DNA of 39,186 bases, taken from contig CAIXPS010000321.1 in the NCBI GenBank assembly GCA_903921365.1, forward strand, positions 1 through 39,186, read 5' to 3'. The stretch comes from an uncultured bacterium (lineage in GTDB: Bacteria; Chloroflexota; Anaerolineae; J036; Brachytrichaceae). A model generated the notes under the pieces. It saw only the letters and a list, made by a program, of their open reading frames with translations, was not told the origin of the DNA and did not search any database. Below are positions 8,075 through 15,609 of the stretch, one piece after another. Within the stretch, counting starts at the first letter, position 1. Each line of letters begins with the position of its first letter. A program made the translations under genes and the position numbers.

Positions 8075-9547
8075 ATGATTGAGCTTAAGAATATCACCAA
8101 GCTTTATCAGATGGGTGATGAGATGGTGCATGCGCTACAGGATGTCAACTTAACGATCGAAGATGGCGAATATGTCGCCATCATCGGTCCCTCCGGCAGC
8201 GGTAAAAGCACACTGATGAACATCCTGGGATGTCTGGATATTCCCACGTCCGGCTCATATAACTTGAACGGCACCATGGTCAGCAAGATGCGCGAGAGTC
8301 AGTTGGCCACAGTGCGCAACAAGAACATCGGGCTGATCTTTCAGAATTTCAACCTGCTCGGCAAGGCAACCGCCATCCGCAATGTGGAGTTGCCGGCGCG
8401 CTATGGCGGTATCGGCCCGGCCGAACGGCACAAGCGCGCGGTAGCCGCCATGACATCCGTAGGTCTGGCGCACCGGTTGCACCATCGTCCAACTGAGCTT
8501 TCAGGCGGTCAGCAGCAGCGTGTGGCCATTGCGCGCGCGCTGGTGAACAACCCGCACATCCTCTTGGCGGACGAACCGACTGGCGCTCTCGACAGCAAGA
8601 CAGGCAAGGAAATCCTCGATCTGTTTGAGCAGTTGCAGCGTGAGAATGGCATCACAGTCATCGTCATCACGCACGACCCGAACGTGGCGCGGCGCGCCCA
8701 TCGCGTGATTACAATCCGCGACGGCCACATCGAGAGCGATATCGCCCGCCAGGTTGGCAAGGATGGCGTCGAGACGGTAATCGTGCATAAGCAGGCAGAA
8801 CCTGTCGGGATGGTAGAAGAAGCTCCGGTAGCAGCTTATACCGAAGAGACTGCTGCCGAGGCTGCCAAGAAAAAGGCGATGCTCAAGGAAGGGCCGATAC
8901 CCGTCAAGCGTCTAGCCATCCTCGGCGTGATCGGCGTCGTAATTGCGATTGTGGTGAACGCTATTCTCAGCCAGATCGCCTACTCGGTGCTCAACCTGCG
9001 CGCGCCGATGCTTCAGTTACAGCAGGTGGCGACCTTCACGGCGGTTGGCACTGTGCTTGCGGTGCTGGTCTATGCGTTGATCAACCGATTCGCCAAACGC
9101 CCGGTGTGGCTGTTCCGCATCATTGCTGCTGTCGCGTTGGTGCTGTCGATCGTCCCGGATGTCGGTCTTGCGACTGGATTGTTTAATCCATTTACACTGT
9201 TCGGCGGCGGCGGTCAACGCGGCGCTGGGGCTGGAGCAGCTGCAGCTGCCAATGGCGCAACGCCGGCGCCCGACGCCAGCGGCGCAACGCCGACTCCTGC
9301 GGCTGGTGGCGCGCAGCGCGCCGGCGGCGGTGCAGCAATTCGCGGCGGCGGTGGAATTGGCGGGTTGGCTTTCGGAGGTCGCGCAACTGGCGCCGGTGGG
9401 ACTCGCGGTCAGTCGCCGCTGGAATTGCCGGGCTCCCTGGCTGTGTTGCACATCGTTGCCTATGGCATCGTTGTTGGTGTGCTTACCCGACGGCCTCGGG
9501 TCAAGAAAGGGAAGGTTTCCGGCCGGGCTGTGGGTGTGGCGAAGTAA
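8075..9547 (+). CDS. MacB-type ABC ATPase fused to a C-terminal membrane domain
   Basis: A 490-aa protein starting at ATG 8075, with GGAGG upstream inside the previous gene's end; the longer frame from 7985 only overlaps that gene. Residues 1-225 are a complete LolD/MacB-like ATPase: Walker A GPSGSGKST (38-46), signature LSGGQQQR (142-149), Walker B ILLADEPT (162-169) and switch His200. An acidic Ala-rich linker (about 240-270) then leads to a second domain with four predicted spans (about 280-303, 317-337, 346-366 and 453-471). The layout is reminiscent of DUF6069-like four-helix domains. A 75-residue Gly/Ala/Pro-rich loop separates spans 3 and 4. Stand-alone family members end at about 230 residues, so this fusion is unusual. 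Downstream is the FtsX-type permease. Confidence 0.93.
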   Translation: MIELKNITKLYQMGDEMVHALQDVNLTIEDGEYVAIIGPSGSGKSTLMNILGCLDIPTSGSYNLNGTMVSKMRESQLATVRNKNIGLIFQNFNLLGKATAIRNVELPARYGGIGPAERHKRAVAAMTSVGLAHRLHHRPTELSGGQQQRVAIARALVNNPHILLADEPTGALDSKTGKEILDLFEQLQRENGITVIVITHDPNVARRAHRVITIRDGHIESDIARQVGKDGVETVIVHKQAEPVGMVEEAPVAAYTEETAAEAAKKKAMLKEGPIPVKRLAILGVIGVVIAIVVNAILSQIAYSVLNLRAPMLQLQQVATFTAVGTVLAVLVYALINRFAKRPVWLFRIIAAVALVLSIVPDVGLATGLFNPFTLFGGGGQRGAGAGAAAAANGATPAPDASGATPTPAAGGAQRAGGGAAIRGGGGIGGLAFGGRATGAGGTRGQSPLELPGSLAVLHIVAYGIVVGVLTRRPRVKKGKVSGRAVGVAK

Positions 9548-9575
9548 GCCAGCTACCCACGAATAGGAGAATGCT

Positions 9576-10787
9576 ATGAGTTTATTAGAGTTATTACAGA
9601 CCGCGCTGGAAAGCCTGACGTCGAACAAGCTGCGCACGTTCCTGACGATGCTCGGCGTGATTATCGGCGTGGCGGCGGTCGTCACCCTGCTTTCCATTGG
9701 CGCAGGCGTGCAGGCGTCCATCGACAGTCAGATTACGTCGATGGGTTCGAACCAGTTGAACATTTCGCCCAACCGTCAGGTTACAGGCGCGCGTTTGACC
9801 GTGGATGATGCCACCGCGATCGCCGACAAGCTCAACGTGCCTGATGCGTTGCGCGTCGTGTCGGTGGTACAGGGCGGCGCTTCCGTGACAGCCGGCATCA
9901 ACAAGGATTCGCCGGAGATTATGGGCACGACGCCCGAATACTTCGCGATGAAGAACGTCAACATCGCGCAGGGCGCCTCATTCACGCAGGCCGACGTGGA
10001 TCAGCGCCTGCGCGTTGCGGTGGTAGGCCCTACGCTGGCTACCAACCTTTTCCCCGGCCAGGCCGCGCTGGGTCAGACCTTCCTGATCGGCAGCGTGCCC
10101 TTCCGCATTGTGGGCATTCTGGAGACGAAGGGCGGCACCGGCTTCGGCGGCACTGACGATAGCGCGTTTGTCCCGTTGACAGTTGCGGCGGAAAAGCTGT
10201 TCGTCAACCGCAACGGTGGGTTGAAGTCAGTGAACAGCATCACGGTCGAAGCAGTGTCGGCAGAACGCAGCGCTGACGCGCTGACTGAAATAGCCGCTAT
10301 ATTGCGCAGCCGCCACAACATCCTGATCGGGGCCCCGGATGACTTCCGCATCTTCGACCAGGCCTCACTCGTCGCGACACTGAACACCGTCGTCGGAACA
10401 CTGACCGCATTCCTCGGCGCCATCGGCGCGATCTCGCTGCTGGTCGGCGGCATCGGCATCATGAACATCATGCTCGTCAGCGTAACCGAACGCACCCGCG
10501 AGATCGGCGTGCGCAAGGCCATCGGCGCGCAGCCGTTCGCCATCCAGCTTCAGTTCCTGATTGAGGCGCTGACGGTGACGATCGTCGCTGGCGTGATCGG
10601 CATCCTCTTATCGGTGGGACTCGTCACTGTAATCAATTCGGTGCAGACCAGCGTCACACCGGTTATCCAGAGCAATTCCGTGATCATCGCGTTTACTGTG
10701 TCGGTCCTGATTGGCGTCCTCTTCGGATTCTACCCGGCATGGCGCGCCAGCCGGCTCGAGCCAGTTGAAGCATTGCGCTATGAGTAG
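9576..10787 (+). CDS. FtsX/MacB-type ABC transporter permease
   Basis: A 403-aa permease with the MacB layout. It has an N-terminal transmembrane helix after SNKLRTFLTMLGVIIGVAAVV, a large extracytoplasmic MacB_PCD domain (about 45-265), then three C-terminal spans starting with FLGAIGAISLLVGGIGIMNIM. The conserved ERTREIGVRKAIGA coupling motif that contacts the ATPase follows, and the gene ends in RASRLEPVEALRYE, the classic C-terminal signature. AGGAG lies 6 bases before ATG 9576. With the adaptor and ATPase genes it makes a tripartite mechanotransmission-type exporter, commonly used for peptides, lipids or antimicrobials. The substrate is not readable. Confidence 0.95.
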   Translation: MSLLELLQTALESLTSNKLRTFLTMLGVIIGVAAVVTLLSIGAGVQASIDSQITSMGSNQLNISPNRQVTGARLTVDDATAIADKLNVPDALRVVSVVQGGASVTAGINKDSPEIMGTTPEYFAMKNVNIAQGASFTQADVDQRLRVAVVGPTLATNLFPGQAALGQTFLIGSVPFRIVGILETKGGTGFGGTDDSAFVPLTVAAEKLFVNRNGGLKSVNSITVEAVSAERSADALTEIAAILRSRHNILIGAPDDFRIFDQASLVATLNTVVGTLTAFLGAIGAISLLVGGIGIMNIMLVSVTERTREIGVRKAIGAQPFAIQLQFLIEALTVTIVAGVIGILLSVGLVTVINSVQTSVTPVIQSNSVIIAFTVSVLIGVLFGFYPAWRASRLEPVEALRYE

Positions 10788-10796
10788 CGCATAAAC

Positions 10797-10840
10797 GGTG
10801 GTATATACCACCAGGTGACCACACATGGTTGCTGTACAAT
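10797..10840 (+). promoter_or_regulatory. Candidate operator (16-bp palindrome) and -10 element before the sensor kinase
   Basis: GGTGGTATATACCACC at 10797-10812 is a perfect 16-bp palindrome in the gap after the permease stop. A good -10 hexamer TACAAT lies at 10835-10840; the matching -35 position falls on or next to the palindrome and is poor by consensus. A promoter blocked or activated by a dimeric protein at the palindrome would fit. The regulator is unknown and none is encoded adjacent. Confidence 0.5.
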
Positions 10841-10856
10841 TGCCAGGTAAGGTCAA

Positions 10857-10886
10857 GGCGCAGGGTGATACAAATCACCCTGCGCC
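10857..10886 (+). terminator. Strong hairpin (13-bp stem, 4-base loop) between permease and kinase genes
   Basis: GGCGCAGGGTGAT (10857-10869) pairs exactly with 10874-10886 around the loop ACAA. There is no T-tract after it, so it is not a textbook intrinsic terminator. It could end the exporter transcript, cap a leader RNA for the kinase operon, or attenuate readthrough. If the kinase began at ATG 10825 this hairpin would lie inside the coding sequence, which is one reason to prefer ATG 10927. Confidence 0.6.
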
Positions 10887-10926
10887 ATTAGTCTCAGGCG
10901 CTCAAGGCGCCATACAGTTCACCGGT

Positions 10927-12210
10927 ATGAAGCAGGTCATCAGTCTCATCCGCCTGACATTGTTATTGCGCATCGCGACATCGATCGTGGGTGTGCTGGT
11001 GGTGCTTACTTTTCTGCCCACCACTGCCCCGGTCTATATCGAGTTGGCTGCCGTAGTGCCCTCGCTGCTGTTGCTGGTGGTGGTGTTCATTGCGCCACTG
11101 CGAGGCTGGGAGACGCCACGCTTTGTCAAAGGGTTGCTGGTAGCGGCGATTGTGGCCGAGGCGCTTGAGGCAGTCATCAGCCGATTGGGGCTGCAACTGG
11201 TTGCGGCGGCGAGTGGAATGGATGTGGGTGAGTTCTACCGTCGCAACGTTGGATTTCCGGTGGAGTGGTCTCTCATGCGGTTACCCTTAAACGGGCCGCT
11301 GCTTTTCATCACTATTCCGGCGGTGCTGGGCGGGTGGATCGACGGCAAAAAGGGTTCCCTGCGCTGGGCGGCCTTTACGGTGCTGATGACCCTGCTGTCC
11401 ACGATTGCAACCACGTCGCCCGAGTTCACGCAATGGCGTCTGAACATCGGCGTGTTTGGCGCGCAGGCGATTGTCGTGTTTATCACCACCTTCTTTGTGG
11501 CAACTCTGGCCGACCAGCAAAGAGCCGAGCAAACCGAGATCGAAACCGCCAACCGCAAGCTGGCCGAACAGGCGCTGGTGCGCGAGCAACTGGCGACTTC
11601 GCGCGAACGCGTGCGACTGGCGCGCGATCTGCACGACACACTGGCGCACACGCTGGCAGGCCTGGTGGTGCAGGCAAACGTGGTGGATACACTATTCGGG
11701 AAAGACCCGGTAGCAGCCCGGCGCGAACTCGCTCGCGTGCAGAGCGTGGCCAGACAGGGGCTGTTGGATGCGCGCGCAGCCATCAGCGATCTGCGCGCCA
11801 ACATCGTCGAGGATCTTGGACTGGCCAGCGCGTTACAACGCCAGCTTGAGATGATGGGGCAGCGCGCCGGCCTGCAAGTGGACTTTGAGCGCAGCGGCGA
11901 CGAACCCCAACTGGATAAAGCCCACGCCGAGGCGCTCTTCCGCATCGTGCAGGAGGCGTTGAATAACGTGGAACGTCACGCCAATGCATCGCATGTGAGC
12001 GTATGTATGGAGCAGAATCCGTTGCCCGACCGAATCCTGACCGTGCGCATCAAGGACGACGGGATCGGGTTTGAGGAGACGGCGCTGGATGATGAGCGTT
12101 TCGGTCTGCGCGGGATGCGCGAGCGCGCCGAACTGATCGGCGCACACCTGCGCATCGACAGCATCGTCGGCGCCGGCACCACTGTCAGCATCACCTATCG
12201 ACAGGAGTAG
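10927..12210 (+). CDS. NarL-type membrane sensor histidine kinase (HisKA_3)
   Basis: A 427-aa protein from ATG 10927. The first 200 residues contain five or six hydrophobic spans and form a membrane sensor without a large periplasmic domain. A short coiled-coil (ADQQRAEQTEIETANRKL) leads to the HisKA_3 dimerisation helix with phospho-acceptor His236 in LARDLHDTLAH. The HATPase domain has the N-box EALNNVERHA, G1 DDGIGF and G2 GLRGMRERAE. An upstream ATG at 10825 has a reasonable AGGTG at 7-base spacing and would add 34 residues, but that stretch is not hydrophobic and spans a perfect hairpin. The response regulator lies three genes downstream (14236). The stimulus is unknown; the neighbouring exporter suggests an envelope signal. 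Confidence 0.92.
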   Translation: MKQVISLIRLTLLLRIATSIVGVLVVLTFLPTTAPVYIELAAVVPSLLLLVVVFIAPLRGWETPRFVKGLLVAAIVAEALEAVISRLGLQLVAAASGMDVGEFYRRNVGFPVEWSLMRLPLNGPLLFITIPAVLGGWIDGKKGSLRWAAFTVLMTLLSTIATTSPEFTQWRLNIGVFGAQAIVVFITTFFVATLADQQRAEQTEIETANRKLAEQALVREQLATSRERVRLARDLHDTLAHTLAGLVVQANVVDTLFGKDPVAARRELARVQSVARQGLLDARAAISDLRANIVEDLGLASALQRQLEMMGQRAGLQVDFERSGDEPQLDKAHAEALFRIVQEALNNVERHANASHVSVCMEQNPLPDRILTVRIKDDGIGFEETALDDERFGLRGMRERAELIGAHLRIDSIVGAGTTVSITYRQE

Positions 12211-12221
12211 AACCCCCTAAA

Positions 12222-13214
12222 TTGAAATCCGTGCGTTGGAAAACCCTGCTGACATGGGGAGTTGCATTGGCGCTTGTGGTGTTTCTACTGGCGCAGATAT
12301 CGTTGCAGACGCTGGTCGATCTATTTACTCATGTGAACATCCTCGGGGTTGCACTGGGTGCAGGCGTCTATATGCTTACGAATGTCATCCGGGCGTGGCG
12401 CGTGGTGCAGATTTGCGACCGCCCACTGGCGGACACCTGGCCGCTGCTGACGCCCACGCTGGCCTCCAGTTTTGGCAACAACGTGCTGCCTGCGCGCGCT
12501 GGCGAACCGATCTTTGTCTGGGCGGCGCATGAGCGGCTGGGCTTAAGCTGGGGCGCCAGTTCAGCAGTCATGATCATCATGCGCGTGTTCGACACGATGA
12601 TGGTGGCCGTCATATTCGTGTTTGCGGCAGTAGTCACAGGCGCGGCGGCATCTTCACTCATTCTGTGGGTCATTTCGGTGGCACTGGGCGGCGCGGTCAT
12701 CGTCACGGCGCTATTGCCATGGTTCGGCGGTTACCTGGTCAATCTGTTTGTCGCGGCAGTGCGGCTCACTCGCCGGGCAAAGCTCGTTGCGTTTCTTGAG
12801 CACGAAGGCGCCCGCGCCGCAGACGCGTTCAAGCAGTTGCGCGCGCCGCGCATCTACGCTGGCGTCGTCCTGTCGTCGCTCGCGATCTGGCTGATGATTT
12901 TTGGCTGGATATTTATGTTGATGCGCAGCATCGGGATTGAGGTCAGGCTTGATCAATCGATCCTGGGTTCTACCTTCGGCATTCTGTCGAAGGCCGTCCC
13001 GTTCTCATCCATCGGCGGTTGGGGCGCGCACGAGGTCGGCTGGACAGCCGGTTTTATGCTGATCGGTTTCCCCAGTTCGCTCGCGATCAGCAGCGGGTTT
13101 GCGGTGAATACGCTGATCATCCTCACTTCCGCCGTATGCGGGCTGCCGGCGTGGCTATCGCTGTCGAGCGATCAGGCGAAGGGAAAGCGCGCCAGGGATG
13201 GGGATTCGAGATAG
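12222..13214 (+). CDS. Lysylphosphatidylglycerol synthase/UPF0104-type flippase-like membrane protein
   Basis: A 330-aa protein with about eight hydrophobic segments and the hallmarks of the UPF0104 / LPG_synthase_TM family: NVIRAWRVVQI, then SSFGNNVLPARAGEP early on, and late SSIGGWGAHEVGW. Family members include the membrane half of MprF and AglD-associated proteins; many sit beside GT2 glycosyltransferases and are thought to move or act on polyprenyl- or lipid-linked substrates. Here the next gene is such a GT2 enzyme. The likely start is TTG 12222, with AGGAG about 14 bases upstream; GTG 12231 is an alternative. It is 11 bases after the kinase stop, hence same operon. Confidence 0.88.
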   Translation: MKSVRWKTLLTWGVALALVVFLLAQISLQTLVDLFTHVNILGVALGAGVYMLTNVIRAWRVVQICDRPLADTWPLLTPTLASSFGNNVLPARAGEPIFVWAAHERLGLSWGASSAVMIIMRVFDTMMVAVIFVFAAVVTGAAASSLILWVISVALGGAVIVTALLPWFGGYLVNLFVAAVRLTRRAKLVAFLEHEGARAADAFKQLRAPRIYAGVVLSSLAIWLMIFGWIFMLMRSIGIEVRLDQSILGSTFGILSKAVPFSSIGGWGAHEVGWTAGFMLIGFPSSLAISSGFAVNTLIILTSAVCGLPAWLSLSSDQAKGKRARDGDSR

Positions 13215-13237
13215 CCAGGAAATTATGAGTTAATTAA

Positions 13238-14239
13238 ATGGTGAGCCGCCCCTTGAATTTATTTGTGCAGATTTGCGCGTTGAATGAAGAGGATACCATT
13301 GGCAAGGTGATCCGCGATATCCCGCGCCAGGTGGATGGCGTCGCGTCGGTGCATGTCGTCGTCGTCAACGACGGCTCAACCGACAACACCGTGCAAACGG
13401 CGACGGAGGCGGGCGCCGACATTGTCGTCAGTCACCACGCCAACAAAGGATTGGCGCGCGCTTTCCAGACCGGCATCGACACCTGCCTGGGATATGGCGC
13501 CGACATCATTGTGAACATTGACGCCGATGGGCAGTATGAGGCCGCCGATATCGGCAAGTTAATCGCGCCGATCATCTTGCAGCAAGCCGATATGGTTATC
13601 GGAGATCGCCAGGTGCAGGGCATGACGCATTTTTCGCCCGTCAAACGTCTCTTTCAGTGGCTGGGCAGCCAGATCGTGCAGTTGGCGTCCGGCATACGCA
13701 TCCCCGATGCGGTATCGGGATTTCGCGCCTATTCTCGTGAGACGGCCCTGCGCATGTACGTCACATCAAATTTCTCCTACACCGTGCAGACGTTGATCCA
13801 GGCAGGCAAACTCGGCCTGGCCGTGCGCAGCGTGCCAATCCGCGCGCGCGCAACGACTCGCCCGTCACGCTTGCATCGCGGCACGCTGCATTTCATGAGC
13901 CAGCAGGCGGCGATACTCGTGCGCACCTATGTGACCTACGAACCGCTGAAGACATTCCTCACACTTTCCGCCCCATTCCTGTTGATTGGCGCGGTGCTCA
14001 TCATGCGCTTGATCATTCTCGCCGCCGAACAGGGCGGCCAGTTTGTCGGGCGATTGCAGTCGCTGGTTGCCGGCATGGTGAGCCTTGTGATTGGATTACT
14101 GCTCGTCATCACGGGTATCATCGCGGATCGCGTCCGCGAGAATCGCCGCTTGCTGGAGGAACTCATGTATCGCGTCCGCGAGCAGGACACGCACCGCTAT
14201 GTGTTACCCGACGACAGCAACAGGAGCGCTAAACAATGA
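13238..14239 (+). CDS. GT2 family polyprenyl-phosphate glycosyltransferase (DPM1/GtrB-like)
   Basis: A 333-aa protein. The N-terminal GT-A domain starts with LFVQICALNEEDTIGKVI, the nucleotide-binding VVVNDGSTDNT (41-51) and the metal-binding DADGQ (95-99). The later VSGFRAYSR and a basic R-rich stretch match dolichol-phosphate mannose synthase relatives. Two hydrophobic C-terminal segments (about 243-265 and 280-300) anchor it in the membrane, and a short cytoplasmic tail follows. Expected role from the family: transfer of a sugar from a nucleotide donor to a polyprenyl phosphate. The previous gene encodes a flippase-like protein and the stop overlaps the response-regulator ATG as ATGA (14236-14239), so translation is coupled. 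Confidence 0.92.
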   Translation: MVSRPLNLFVQICALNEEDTIGKVIRDIPRQVDGVASVHVVVVNDGSTDNTVQTATEAGADIVVSHHANKGLARAFQTGIDTCLGYGADIIVNIDADGQYEAADIGKLIAPIILQQADMVIGDRQVQGMTHFSPVKRLFQWLGSQIVQLASGIRIPDAVSGFRAYSRETALRMYVTSNFSYTVQTLIQAGKLGLAVRSVPIRARATTRPSRLHRGTLHFMSQQAAILVRTYVTYEPLKTFLTLSAPFLLIGAVLIMRLIILAAEQGGQFVGRLQSLVAGMVSLVIGLLLVITGIIADRVRENRRLLEELMYRVREQDTHRYVLPDDSNRSAKQ

Positions 14240-14916
14240 GCAAAATAAGAGTGTTGATCGCTGACGACCAGGAGATCATTCGTCAGGGGCTGGCGGTAAT
14301 CATGGATAACCAGGACAACATCATCACGGTTGGACAGGCCAGCGATGGCGTGGAGGCTGTGCGGATGGCGCGGGAACTGCGCCCCGATGTGGTGCTGATG
14401 GATGTCAAGATGCCGCACATGAATGGTATTCAGGCCACGCGCGCGATCACCAGCGAACTCCCGCAGACCCAGGTCATCATCCTCACAACCTACGACATCG
14501 ACGACTGGGTGTTTGAGGGCATTCGCGCTGGCGCGCAGGCGTACCTGCTCAAAGACGCCGGCACCGAAGATCTGGCGAACGCCATTCGCGGTGTGCATCG
14601 CGGTGAATCGCAACTCGACCCCGCCATTGCGCGCAAGGTCATGGCCGAGTTCCGCCGGATGAGTGGCCCAGCGCAGATACAGCAGAGGACGCCGCAACCC
14701 GCCGAGGAGCTTGTAATGGAGGCGCTCACGGAGCGCGAGACGGAAGTCCTCGGGCTGATCGCGCAGGGGCTAGGCAACAAGGACATTGCGTTGAAGCTGT
14801 TCCTCAGCGAAGGCACGGTGAAGAACTATGTCAGCAGCATCATGGAGAAGTTGCACGCCAATGACCGCACCCAGGTGGTGATCAAGGCCGTGCGCCACGG
14901 CATGGTTAAGCTGTAA
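14236..14916 (+). CDS. NarL/LuxR-family response regulator
   Basis: A 226-aa two-domain regulator. The receiver domain has the acidic pair D10-D11, phospho-acceptor Asp56 in VVLMDVKMPHMNG, the switch Thr in VIILTTYD and the conserved Lys in YLLKDAG. A linker rich in Gln/Pro (about 140-160) leads to a GerE/LuxR helix-turn-helix (LTERETEVLGLIAQGLGNKDIA ... EGTVKNYVSSIMEKL). It is the obvious partner of the HisKA_3 kinase at 10927, although the flippase-like and glycosyltransferase genes separate them. A T-rich stretch (CCCTTTTACTCCTTTTTTAC) lies just beyond the stop but no stem precedes it. Likely targets, by proximity, are the exporter operon, its own operon and the secreted protein downstream. 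Confidence 0.95.
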   Translation: MSKIRVLIADDQEIIRQGLAVIMDNQDNIITVGQASDGVEAVRMARELRPDVVLMDVKMPHMNGIQATRAITSELPQTQVIILTTYDIDDWVFEGIRAGAQAYLLKDAGTEDLANAIRGVHRGESQLDPAIARKVMAEFRRMSGPAQIQQRTPQPAEELVMEALTERETEVLGLIAQGLGNKDIALKLFLSEGTVKNYVSSIMEKLHANDRTQVVIKAVRHGMVKL

Positions 14917-15058
14917 TCGCCCCTTTTACTCCTTTTTTACATCTGCCCCATACCGCCATTACAACTCTGGCGCATGATCATTCTTGTCAGAAGCGACAAC
15001 ATCATGGCCTTGCATCCATAAGGAAGGCTGACAGGAAAACGCTAAAGGAGAAAATGAA

Positions 15059-15601
15059 ATGGCAATCAAAAATCTGTTCAAGAAAGTCGTTGCGAGTGGG
15101 GTAATCGTGTCTGCATTGATCGGGGGCGCATCCTTGGCGCCGTCGCTTGCGGCGCGCGCAGAGCAGGCGAATCCGCCGGTCGTGACGGCTCAAGCCGCCC
15201 GACCAATCGTCGAAAAGGGTTTGGCGCGCGCCTTGAAGGTCGAGTTGCGAATCCAGGATCGGCAGAGCAAACGTCTGGATGGCGCGAGCAAAGTCGTGAC
15301 AAAGGTGCAGGAGATCATCGATAAAGCAACAGCGGCAGGGAAGGATGTCAGCGCGCTCAACACAGCGCTCGACGCGTACAAGGATGCCGTGAGCAAGGCG
15401 AAAGGTATCCACGAGGCCGCTGGCGACATCCTCAAAGAGCACACCGGATTTGCTGACGGTAAAGTAACGGACAAGGTTGCAGCAAAGACAACGGTCACGA
15501 CTGCCGGAGCAAAGCAGAAGGAGTTTGCTGAGACGTTTAAACAGGCCCACACCTCCCTCAAGGATGCTCTCAAAACGTGGAAGCAGGCGAACACAAAGTA
15601 G
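15059..15601 (+). CDS. Secreted all-helical protein, unknown function
   Basis: A 180-aa protein with a clear signal peptide: basic MAIKNLFKK, hydrophobic VVASGVIVSALIGGASLA and a likely cleavage after AARA near residue 34. The mature part is Lys/Ala/Thr-rich and helical with heptad-like spacing (ASKVVTKVQEIIDKATAAGKDVSALNTALDAYKDAV), so a small helical bundle outside the membrane is likely. AAAGGAG lies 8 bases before ATG 15059; an overlapping ATG at 15054 is out of frame. It follows the response-regulator gene by 142 bases, so it may have its own promoter or belong to that regulon. I do not recognise a named family; short helical envelope-stress proteins are one analogy. Confidence 0.8.
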   Translation: MAIKNLFKKVVASGVIVSALIGGASLAPSLAARAEQANPPVVTAQAARPIVEKGLARALKVELRIQDRQSKRLDGASKVVTKVQEIIDKATAAGKDVSALNTALDAYKDAVSKAKGIHEAAGDILKEHTGFADGKVTDKVAAKTTVTTAGAKQKEFAETFKQAHTSLKDALKTWKQANTK

Positions 15602-15609
15602 CCGACAAG

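Noticed and set aside
10825-10926. ATG 10825 as the kinase start
   Set aside because: The extra 34 residues are not hydrophobic and the stretch contains a perfect 13-bp hairpin; ATG 10927 directly precedes the first membrane span. Not fully excluded because AGGTG lies upstream.
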